DNA of 64,000 nucleotides, from NCBI GenBank assembly GCA_022432975.1, contig CM039509.1, forward strand, positions 42,008,209-42,072,208, written 5' to 3'. The notes below the pieces were generated by a model. It was not told the DNA's origin and searched no databases. It saw nothing but the letters and a program-made list of their open reading frames with translations. Both the position numbers and the translations under genes were made by a program. The stretch's first letter is position 1; each line of letters opens with the position of its first letter. Positions 1 through 10,237 of this stretch are shown here, piece by piece. Origin of the DNA: Begonia masoniana (lineage: Eukaryota; Streptophyta; Magnoliopsida; Cucurbitales; Begoniaceae).

Positions 1-560
1 AATGCTATCATATCGTAGTTGAGACTCCTTGAGAATTTATGGGAATATCTTCAAAAATTTTGTTTTTAAAATAAGGACCATCAAATCACATTAAAGTTTC
101 TTCTTTTCATCTTAGAGTGTAATAATCACAGTTTCCATATTGCCCTGAGAGAGATCAATAAGCGTATACACACTGGGAATAAACTTTGCTAATTTTATGG
201 AAATAAACCATAAAATCCGCATAATATCATATTTGAAGACGAACTCATCCAATAACCATAATTGTGATATTGTAAATAGTGATCTATTTTTGGTCTTCAT
301 AGGAGTATCCAGAATATACTTTGTCAGGCCTTTTGATAATAAATTCGCAATTCACAAAGGATTAGAGAATTATAGAAATTGGCCATAAATACATAAGTTT
401 TTCTTCAGTTTCTCATAGAACCACAATCTTCACAGTTGAACGATAAGTCCAATAACCATAAATATTGGAAATTTCCAGTAAGTAATAAAAAAAAATAAGG
501 AATCGTCCAAAAACAAGTGCCAATTTTTTTTTATTATTATAATACGAAAACAAAAAAAAC
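1..560. other. 3' non-pol region of Copia A, no gene recognised
   Basis: On the minus strand this stretch follows the pol stop codon of element A. It is AT-rich. Short open frames exist (for example 62 codons at 112-300 minus) but none resembles a known protein. The terminal sequence of A's LTR as read at 36020-36040 does not occur here, so the 3' LTR must begin further left. Confidence 0.5.
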
Positions 561-3500
561 TTACACGAAGAATCTCTTCACATGACACAAAGGCCTAAGA
601 TAGGCCTTAACTCTTCAAATTTCACACCATCCAAAGCTTTGGTAAATATAACGGCAATTTATTTTTCCGTTACCATATGTTCCAAGGTGATAACTTTGTC
701 TTCTACAAGGGATCTAATAAAATGATGTCGAATATCAATATGTTTTGTCCAAGAGTGCTATACTGGATTATTAGAGATATTAATAGCACTCATATTATCA
801 CAGTATAACGTTATGACACCTTGTGTGATACTGTAGTCCTTGAGCATTTGCTTCATCCAAAGAAGTTGAGTGCAACTACTACCAGCTGCGATGTATTCTG
901 CCTCGGCAGTAGAGAGAGAAATAAAGTTCTACTTCTTGCTAAACTAAGACACCAAATTGTTCCCCAAATAAAACATCCACCCAAAGTACTTTTTCGATCA
1001 TCCAAACTTCTGGCCCAATCAGCATCACAATAACCAACCAGATTGTCATTTGTATCGAAAGAATACCAGAGTCCATAATCAGTCGTTCCGCCAACATATT
1101 TGAGAATTCGCTTCACTGACACCAGGTGAGACTCTCGAGGATTTACTTGAAACTGAGCACATAATCCCACACTGTAACAAATGTCTTGTCGACTGGCAGT
1201 TAGAAATAAAAGGCTACCAATCATACTTTTATATAGTCGTACATCAACAGAAGTCCCTTTTTCATCTTTGGATAGTTTTTCATGTGTCCCAATCGGTGTT
1301 CTCTTGGGACGGGCATTCTCTAACTTGAAACGCTTCAACAGATTTTTGGCATACTTGGTTTGGGAGATGAAAATTCCATCATTTCTTTGTTGAATCTGAA
1401 GACCAAGAAAGTAATTGAGCTCACAACTATACTCATCTCAAATTTGCCAGTCATTTTTACTACAAAATCATCCACTAGCACCTGTGACACTGAGCCAAAT
1501 ACTATGTCGTCAACATAAATTTGAGCAAGTAAAAACTGACCGTTGTTTTGGTGAATGAAAAGGGTTTTATCTATTCCCCTTCGCTCATATCCTTTTGATA
1601 ATACATACACTGTGAGACGTTCATACCAGACACGAGGTGCTTGTTTAAGCCCGTATAGCACTTTCTTCAATCTATACACATACTCAGGATACTGAGGGTC
1701 CTCAAAACCCTTTGGTTGAGTGACATAAACTTCTTCATTTAGAAGGCCATTTAGAAATGCACTCTTCACATCCATTTGATATAGTTTGAAATGCATTACA
1801 CAAGCAAGAGCTAGTAAAAGTTAGATGGATTCCAGTCGAGCAATCGGAGCAAATGTCTCATCAAAATCAATTTCTTCAATCTGTGAATATCCTTGAACAA
1901 TGAACCGTGCTTTATTGCGTGTAATGTTTCCTTGCTCATCACTCTTGTTTTTATATATCCACTTGGTACCGATGAAGTTTACATTTGGAGGACACATCAC
2001 TAAATCCCAAACTTGATTTCGAGAGAATTGATCAAGTTCTTATTGCATTGCCTCGATCCAGTATTCATCTAGGAGAGCTTCTTTCACATTTGTAGGTTCA
2101 ATGGTTGAGGTGAAGCATGTCATATGAATCATATCTCGATAGTTTACTCTCGGTTTATCTCTGGTTCGGAGTCCATCATTAAGACTGCCAATGACTTTAT
2201 CAACAGGATGATCTTTCTAGACCCGAGTAGACGGTTGTCTGCTATCTGATGCAATCGCTTCCATTTCACTAGTTGTGATAGTTGTAACAAAGACATTACC
2301 TAAGACACTGCTAGGAAGAACATCTGGTACATTGGTGAGAGCACTGGAACTTCAATTATTTGACCCCTGGAGTATATTATCTTTAGGCATATCAACTGTT
2401 TCCAAGGAATCATTTACTTGAACATTTACCGATTCAATGACAGTTTTAGTTCGTTTATTGTAGACTCGATAGGCGCGACTATTTGTAGCATATCTGAGAA
2501 AAATACCTTCATCACTCTTAGAGTCTAATTTCCCTCTGTGTTTCCTGTCATTCAACATATAGCACGTACTATCAAAATGATGAAAATAGTGAAGATTTGG
2601 AGTTTTACCTTTCCATATCTCGTACGGTGTCATGGAGATTCCTCCACAAAGATACACACGGTTTATGGTATAGCATGCAGTGTTCATTGCCTCAGCCCAG
2701 AATTTTTAGGAATATTTTTCTCGTGTAAGATTACGCGGGACATTTCTGCAATAGTTCAATTTTTTCATTCAACAACTCCATTTTGCTGGGGTGTCTTGGG
2801 TGCCAAGAACTCGTGAGATATTTCGAGGTGATTACAGAAATATGAGAATTCTGAGTTTTCAAATTCTCTTCCATGATCACTACGGATGTGTGTAACTCCC
2901 ATGATGGCACATTCTTTTTCATGTTGGAGTCGAATACACAAGGCTTTGAAGGTGTCAAATTTTTCTCTAAGGAACTCCACCCACGTAAATCGTGAAAAAT
3001 CATCAACTGTAACGTAAGCATATCGTTTCTCTCCAATGCTTTCCAGAGGCATCGATCCCATTAAGTCCATATGAAGTAATTCAAGCACACAATTTGTTGC
3101 TGATGCCAGTGACTTTGGATACGACACTTTGGTTTGTTTACCCATTTGACATGGTCCACACTGCTGAGTTTCATAAAAATTTAGTTTGGGAATCCCTCGT
3201 ACAGCTCCCTTTGAGATAATCATCTTTAGCATCCTATTATTGACGTGTCCTAATTTTCGATGCCATAAAATAGAATCCTCCATGCTCGACCTTACCCCTT
3301 ATATGATGCAATTTTTGTCAAGATCCGAGACTGAGCACTTCTCATGAGTAAAATAAAACATTTAAATTTTGATTGCACAGCTGGCTAATACTTATCAAAT
3401 TAACTTTTAGACCATTTACCAGAAGAACATTTTCTAACTGTGGTAATCCAGGAACATTCAGTGTACCTGTGCCTATGACACTTGCTTTGACACCATTACC

Positions 3501-4929
3501 GAAGGTTACTTTTCCCATACGATCAGATGCGATGTTCTTCAGAAACTTTTTTTCACCATTCATGTGCCTAGAGCAACCACTGTCAAAGTACCATACGTCA
3601 GTTGTAGTAGCTTTTAATGAGGTATGAGTGACATTACACTTCAACGTGGATTTCTTCACCCATTTTTGTTGTGGCAGTCTGTAAACAAACGAATTTCTAG
3701 CAGTACCTTTTCTTAAATCAGCTAGATAGGTGAAACATCTAGGTTGACTATAGCCTATAAGATTGCAGTAATGACAAACGGAATTAAATTTGTTACCATT
3801 TCTGATGGGTGTGAAATTTGACTTTGACTTCATCTTGATTCTTACATCATTTGTTGCAATTTGTTTTCCTTCGTAATCAGAATTCTTGATTTGTATCATT
3901 TGAGATACTATACTTTTCTGTTACTCATAGGACACCGTAGGAGACATCACTAGTTTCCCTTTACTTCCAGGTTGAGAAAATACTGTCTGTGCTATCGAAT
4001 TTTTTCTTCTAAACCCTAATCCAGAGCGATCACAGCTGGGTTTGCTGATACTTAAGATATCATCCAGATTAGTCAATCCTGTATTTAACATTTTAACATT
4101 TTTCTTCAAGTGATTCAGCTCGTTGAATAGTTCTGTCTTTTTTTCATGACTCGTTCTTAATTCGACTTCTAGTTCAGAGACGGATTTTTGTAGGTTGACC
4201 TTCTCCTTCTTTAAGTTTCCATTCTGAATACGAAGATGCTGATTTAGTTTGACAAGTTCAGTCCATTTCTCATGGAGATATTGGTATTCTGCAATGATGT
4301 CTTCTTTGGTAACTTCATCTTTAATTTCATCACTACACTCTGATATATCATCTGTGACTTCATGTGTAACATCGTCTTTTTCTGTAGATTTAGCTTTAAC
4401 AACAAATGCAATATGATTGTTCGAAAATTCATCTTCTTTTTTTGATTCATCATCACTCCAAGTAGTGTTAAAAGAGCTTTTCTTTTTCTTCAAAGTGTTA
4501 GCACATTCAGCTTGTATGTGCCTAAAAACTTCACATTCTCTATATTGGATTCCTCTGTTCTTGACAGGATGATCTTGAGCGTGATTGTCTTCCCTGTACT
4601 TTTTATTTCTTGAAGAACCCAGTTTTGTACTGCTGACATTTGGTCTGACACCGCGGTTATTTCTCCTAAACTTTTTCATAACATGATTGGAATTCTTTGA
4701 TAGTAGTGCAAGAGACTCTTCAAGATCATCTTCATCATGAACATCCAAGTCTTGTGTGTCAATTTTTAGTGCTACACCTTTGAACTTCTTGGTTTCGGTA
4801 TCAATCCCAAGATTCATTTCAAAGGTTCCCCATTAGTTCTTCCAACTTCATTTTGGAGACATCTTTAGTTTCTTCTATTGCAGTAACTTTATAGGCAAAA
4901 CGTTATGGAAAAGATCGTAAAGTCTTTCG
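561..4929 (-). pseudogene. Copia A polyprotein, gag C-terminus through RNase H (degenerate)
   Basis: Read on the minus strand, this encodes the middle and C-terminus of gag, with a Lys/Glu-rich coiled coil (about 4920-3921), and a CxxC-type knuckle region (about 3780-3720). The protease motif is YFDSGCSRHM near 3595. The GAG-pre-integrase zinc motif (HRKLGHVNN...CGPCQMGKQ) spans about 3270-3130. The integrase has HMDLMGS, VDDFSRFTWV and IRSDHGREFEN, so its catalytic acidic residues are present. Reverse transcriptase carries [22 protein letters not shown] and YVDDIVFG (about 1800-1340). RNase H carries TASRQDI and STAEAEYIAAG, and the product ends in VKRFFV with a stop at 561-563. Stop codons and frameshifts break the frame near 4900, 3900, 3330, 2760, 2340, 1800, 1335 and 900. 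It is a dead copy. Confidence 0.9.
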
Positions 4930-6216
4930 TGTAGGATCGTTTTTACCTAGGGGGGTGAATTAGGTTTTTTGCTTCCTATTATCCTTATTAACTGTTATCA
5001 CAATCAAATTAATTGTTTACTCTAAATAGTGTAAACTTAATGATATCAAATTAAGTTGATGAGATGAATGCAATCATAAACAAGTAAAGAGTTAAGGGAA
5101 AAGAGAAATTGACACCGAGATTTTTTACACGGTTCGGCGAACCTTGCCTACTTCCCAAGGGCTCCCCTTGAAGATTCTTATCTCCTCTTCCACAAGAATC
5201 TTTGATTGAACTTCACGGGCGTCAATCAACTTGCTTTACACCCTTGATTGAACTTCACGGGCGTCAATCAACTTGCTTTACACCCTTGATTGAACTTCAC
5301 GGGCGTCAATCAACTGCCTTTACAATCTCACTCGAAGAGATTCACCCTTTTACAACCTCCAAGTAAAGTTATGAGTAAAGCTAAAAACACACTCTCTCAA
5401 TAAAGAAATCTCAAGTGTTTTATCTTCGAGAGAAGTGGAGGATTGAAGAATAATCACAAATGTACGCACTAGAAAGTTCAGAGAAAACTATGTTTGATTA
5501 GCAGGTTGTTTCTCCAAAATCTCCATTCTTCAATTTATACTCTTTTTGAATTCTTTCATCAAGTGGTCGACCTGTCTTGCCATAGGTCGACACCTTGTTA
5601 CCGTTGAGCGTAGAAAAAAAGACCATTGTGAATAGATCTGGTTGACACCTTGGAACATGGGTCGACACTTTATTACCGTTGGAGTTAGCTGATTTATCTG
5701 TTGAAATATGTTTTAGTTGAAATCTTCTAAAATGTGGTCGATACTTCAGTCTTCTTTGTATTCAAGTGTCGACACTTGTAAAATCAGGTCGACATTTGAG
5801 TAGCCTGTTTGCACTTGGGTTCGACACTCGATTCTTCTCTGTCTCTATTTCTTCACAAGTTCGGTCGACACTTGAATTTTGTGGTCGACACTTGATTTGC
5901 TTCTGTTTGCGCTTGGGGTCGACACTCGCTTTGCCTCTGTCTCCATTTCTTCACAAGTTCGGTCAACACTTGCATTTCCTGGTCGACACATGAAGCACTC
6001 CGAACTTGTTTTTCTTTCTTTTAGCTATTACACACATGATAAACTTCATTAGTACTAAATACCCTTCTTCAAGGGTATTCTCAATTTAAGCATTCGAAAA
6101 ATCATTTAATCCATAAGATTCATTATCCACCATTATATAAAAATATATTTTCGTTAAATACATTATAATTATACATCATAAAAAACTCATACTCTTAAAC
6201 TTATTTTAAGTTAACA
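4930..6216 (-). repeat. 3' LTR of Copia B
   Basis: 1287-bp LTR with TG...CA ends on the minus strand. It contains a 42-bp unit repeated three times (starts 5202, 5244, 5286); the partner 5' LTR has this unit once. A GTCGACACTTG-rich array occupies about 5560-6000. An open frame at 5766-5993 is a by-product of this array, not a gene. Confidence 0.92.
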
Positions 6217-6568
6217 ATTTCTCCCTTTTTTGATGATGACAAATTATAAATTGATTACTCACTCCCCCATACTTATATCAATTGAATCTCCCCCACAATA
6301 TATGCACTGAATAGATTTTAGCATTACTCACTCAAATTGTCTAAATTTCAATTTTGTCTCCACCTTTGACTGTATCAAAAATAGATATTTCACAATCAAC
6401 TAGCATAACACACTATAACATTCCATAGGTCATTCAACCCAAATAAGATTGTATTTCCAAAATTGTAGAAGTTAGTCCAACAAAACATAGATAAATACCA
6501 GCTGAAAAAATATATATATATATACCAATATCCTACTATTACAAACACCAAACTCATATAAAATCAAA
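6217..6568 (-). other. 3' untranslated region and polypurine tract of Copia B
   Basis: Directly before the 3' LTR (minus strand) lies the purine run AAAAAAGGGAGAAAT (about 6217-6231), the expected plus-strand primer. The rest is AT-rich and has the GGGGGAGA-like patches also seen upstream of the Copia C LTR at 61600-61882. No coding sequence is seen. Confidence 0.75.
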
Positions 6569-7870
6569 TTAAGGTGCTAGCAAACTAAGAGAATCATACA
6601 AACAGAAAAAAATATCATTATGATAGGGAGTAACACGATCGTCTAAAGGATCAGTTAGAGGATCGACTGGAGAAACATCTAACCTGTCCCAATAATCTTG
6701 AAGATAGTCAAGATGCCTGTGAACCTCAAGGATAGCTTGAAGTAGATATGCTGCCTTTGCTTCCATCCGATCAAAGCGATCGAGAATCACATTCTGAAAG
6801 GAGTCAAAAGCCGTCCTAATGCTAGCTACATTTGCCTCCAAAATATTGAATCTTTCTTCAAAGTTAGAGAAGTTGCCTCTAGATGCATAGGAGGGGGGTT
6901 CTGGAGTGTGTTCAGGCTCGTGACCACCTTCATCTACTTCCATGTGGGATGGTCCAGCATCGGATGCTCCAACTTGGTCTCCTTTAAAAATCCAATTACC
7001 TTCAGCATTGAGACCAAACCTCATCCTAGTTAGAGTGGATGTGGTGTATCTGTCGGTTTTCTTTAGAGGTAATGAGATTTCGGTCCTTGGAATTTGTACA
7101 CCATTCTCCTTAAAGATTTTCAATAAAAGAAGATTAAAAGGTAGGGACTTTGCTGCGTTGCTGAAGATTTGCATCATCCATTTCAAAATCATATATCCCA
7201 CATTGAATGATTCTTGTCGAAAGATTTTATATAAAACATAGAGATTCATACCACTTATGTAATCTCTATGTCCATCTCTAGGTAGTAGATTGTACGTGAT
7301 CATATGGTGGATGAGCCTTGCTCGTACATTTAAGTCCTTCGCCTTAGGCTTCAATGGAATGGAACGATTTGGATTCTTAACTATCATTCTTATAAAATTA
7401 GTCCCTTCACTGGTCCCCATAAATTCAGGGTCACTAGATGCCTTATAATACCTTTCAGCCTCATTGTTAAATTCACAGTGTAAAATTGTATTTAGTGAAC
7501 GAGCGGATAACTCAATGTGTTTTCCATACACATAACTAATAATTTTAAGAGGCCTTAGAAAATGTTCTAAATTGGCATAGAACATTCTCACTGGTGTTTC
7601 ATAATATGGGCCATCACAATCAAACAGATCAATTAACCCCAAATTCCTCAAAGGCAGGACCAAATTTAAACTACTTAACTCACCGAATTCCACTTTTCTA
7701 CTCAGAATCAGGGGCTTGAATTGAAAGTCGTCCTCATACCTTCTCATCGAGTCATCACTTTTGAATAATGGAGATGGCCAAGTTGTTAGTTCTTCAACTT
7801 CATTCGCTGGAGTAGGGTTCTTTGACCTCTTCTTTCGAACGACGAGCTTGTTGCGGGAGGATGATGCCAT
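6569..7870 (-). CDS. Envelope-like / plant-transposon-domain ORF of Copia B (433 aa, intact)
   Basis: This is a single open frame downstream of pol in Copia B. I start it at MASSSRNKLVVRKKR (ATG at 7870) because the upstream in-frame extension to 7981 runs into the inserted solo LTR S1. Visible features are a basic N-terminus, an acidic stretch, a central region with the motifs HHMITYNLLPRDGHRD and VGYMILKWMMQI, and a C-terminal heptad-like segment (LDYLQDYWDRL). The central motifs resemble the 'putative plant transposon protein' or envelope-like third ORF of SIRE-type Copia elements; that is family memory, not a search. No signal peptide or strong transmembrane segment is evident, so an envelope function is doubtful. 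It is the only long open frame in an otherwise broken element. Confidence 0.6.
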   Translation of the reverse strand: MASSSRNKLVVRKKRSKNPTPANEVEELTTWPSPLFKSDDSMRRYEDDFQFKPLILSRKVEFGELSSLNLVLPLRNLGLIDLFDCDGPYYETPVRMFYANLEHFLRPLKIISYVYGKHIELSARSLNTILHCEFNNEAERYYKASSDPEFMGTSEGTNFIRMIVKNPNRSIPLKPKAKDLNVRARLIHHMITYNLLPRDGHRDYISGMNLYVLYKIFRQESFNVGYMILKWMMQIFSNAAKSLPFNLLLLKIFKENGVQIPRTEISLPLKKTDRYTTSTLTRMRFGLNAEGNWIFKGDQVGASDAGPSHMEVDEGGHEPEHTPEPPSYASRGNFSNFEERFNILEANVASIRTAFDSFQNVILDRFDRMEAKAAYLLQAILEVHRHLDYLQDYWDRLDVSPVDPLTDPLDDRVTPYHNDIFFCLYDSLSLLAP

Positions 7871-7964
7871 TTGAAGTTTAGAGGAAAGAGAAGAGATACT
7901 AATCGGAGGAAAACCGACGAGGATTTGGAAAGGAGCAGAAAATCGCAGAAGAAATTGAGAGAGT

Positions 7965-10046
7965 GTAGCACCCGGTTCCATCGAACCGATTTTACCTTGT
8001 CATCTATTAGTGTACACTTTATAGATGAAATTTGGAGGATTATTGATTAGGTTAATGAGTGACTAATTAAGGGCATAATGGTAATTTGAGATTTATAGTG
8101 GATAACGTATTCAAGGGAGGGTTTAATGAGGTTTAGCTGCCACTGTTTTCTCATTTTCCTTTCTCGGTATTCAGCTCAAGCTCAGCAGAGCTATCCAGGC
8201 GATTTCCTCTCCGATTTCCATTCCTCAACCTATGTGAGTTTTCTTGAGTTTTCTTGGCTAGATAGCAGAGAGAGTACAATGTGTATTTTGGGAATGCTGT
8301 GAATGAGAGTAGGTTCGGGTCTAGGTGATAAATCGAGAATGCACGATTAATAGAGTTCCAAGTTAGCTTCCTTAGGTTTCTGAATGGTTTAGAATGAGTT
8401 ATAGTGAAGATTGAATTAACGCTCTATTTATGATTTTAGGTGAGCAAAATCCCGAGATAGCTTTCAACCCAACTTTTTCCAGTAAGTCAGGTAAGTAAAG
8501 TATGCGTGTGCCTTCGGGCCTACATCACAAAACAGTAGGTTTATACATGTTTGGATGTTTTCTGTAAGTCATGCATCATGTTTTTGGAAAGAATATGAAA
8601 ATGAATTTATATATAAAGGCATGGTAGGGCATGAACAGATTGTAATAGACCAGCTATTAAGAGAACTAATCTGCCCCTTAACTTATGAAGTGGATTTATA
8701 ACTTTGGAAAAATTAATCCGCTTCCTAATGGAATTTAGGATCAGATCAGTCGTTAAGGGAACTAATCCGCCCCTTAATTTATGACGAGGATGTATGACTT
8801 TGGGAAAAATGATCCAACTCCTAATGGAACCGAGGGATCAGATCTGTGAAAGAACGTGAATGCAACAGAGATGTGAAAGTAGAAACTGCATGACTAGGAT
8901 TTACGTTTCAGCATATCATTTCATTATTGCTTTACTTACTTAGCATTAGGCTAATAGATGAGTTTTGTGATGTAGGTGAATAAGCCTCTGAAGGTGTGTT
9001 CTCTGAGCATGTTGAGGATTAGACTGGTTGGGGGAGCACTTCAATGCCACGGTTTATTGTTTTGATGAGGCGGTTTAACTATTGTCTTTATATGAAGTTT
9101 CAGTGGTTAAGTGTTTTAGTGAAGTGTGCAGATGGTTTTAATAACATTAGTAGTTTTGATGTTTTTTTTTTTACAACTTTATGGTTTTCTTGTTCTGAGT
9201 ATGAAAAACAAGATTTGGTTTAAAGGTAGTTGCTTTGCTGGGTATTTTTAGAAAGTTGTGGACTTATGTTATTTTGAACGATTTTCAGTAAAATGTATAA
9301 GTTCTTTTGGTAGTCGGAGTTTTTCTTTGTTTAGAGTGAAAATGGTTGATAGACGGTTATGTTGAGTGTTACTGTTCACCGGTGGATGTAGTCTATCGAT
9401 GGATGTTGTCGAACGGTAGACGTGAGTAATGGGTTTTGTCATTTTATGATCGGTGGATGTGAGTATTAGGCTTTTGTCATTTTATGATCGGTGGATGTGA
9501 GTATTAGGCTTTTTTCGTTTTATGATTGGCGGATGTGAGTATTAGAATTTTGTCGTTTTATGACCGGTAGATGTGAGAAATAGAGTTTGTCGTTTTGTGA
9601 CCGGTGGACGTGTGTAGTCGACGTGTCGTTCGACTGACGTGACCGGTGGACGTGTGTGAAGTCGACGTGTCGTTCGGCTGACGTGAGCGGTGGACGTTGG
9701 TAGCAGACGGAGCCTTTTGTTTCTGCTTCTACCGCCGACACTGTTTAGCGGTGGATGTCTTCTATTCATGTTTCTACCGCCGAGACTATTCTGTCTCTAA
9801 TAATACCGCTAGAACTATTCAACGGTAGATATGTTCTGTTTTCTTTTGTCTTCTTTCAACCAACAGTCTTTAATATTTTAATTATTTAATGAATGTTGTT
9901 TTATACAAATATTTTCCGCTGCAAGTTTTTACGTTTAAGGATCAAATTTTGACCGTCGAGTGAAATTTTCAAATTTACCCAAAATGTCATGGTTCAGTTC
10001 AGTATTCTGTGTAGCGAACCGGGTTCAAAAAACCTAGGGCGTTACA
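7965..10046 (+). mobile_element. Solo Gypsy LTR S1 inside Copia B
   Basis: 2082-bp LTR beginning TGTAGCACCCGGTTC and ending GGGCGTTACA, flanked by GAGAG on both sides (7960-7964 and 10047-10051). No internal region is left, so it is a product of LTR-LTR recombination. It is the same family as the G2 LTR. It carries the leader layout described in the findings: an intron-like segment 8234-8439, a 51-nt mini-exon 8440-8490, and a second intron-like segment 8491-8975. About 9390-9660 is an imperfect array of CGGTGGATGTGAGTATTAG-type units. Confidence 0.92.
8491..8975 (+). other. Candidate leader intron of S1 LTR with UUCG hairpin
   Basis: The sequence shows a CAG|GTAAGT donor at 8491, a GCCTTCGGGC stem-tetraloop at 8510-8519, a CTAAT branch-like motif near 8950 and a TGATGTAG|GTG acceptor ending at 8975. 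The same arrangement occurs in G2, S2 and S3. That it is spliced is inference. Confidence 0.5.
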
Positions 10047-10237
10047 GAGAGAAATCACGTGGTTTGGGTTTCAAGCAACACTATATTTTATAAAACAATT
10101 CAGGTGTCGACCGATGATTGTAGGGGTCGACACTTCCTGCATAAACGAGATTGATTCTCACGACTACAGAATGAAAAGAAGGTCAGGTGTCAACCAATTA
10201 TTGTATAGGTCGACACTTCCTGAACAAAATCTAATTT

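Noticed and set aside
6505..6525. AT microsatellite as possible TATA or origin
   Set aside because: Simple (AT)n tract in the Copia B 3' region, with no other promoter context. Similar tracts occur at about 53195-53211 and 41385.
9520..9769. 73-75 codon minus-strand frames in S1
   Set aside because: They follow the imperfect CGGTGGATGT array of the LTR and repeat internally; not genes.
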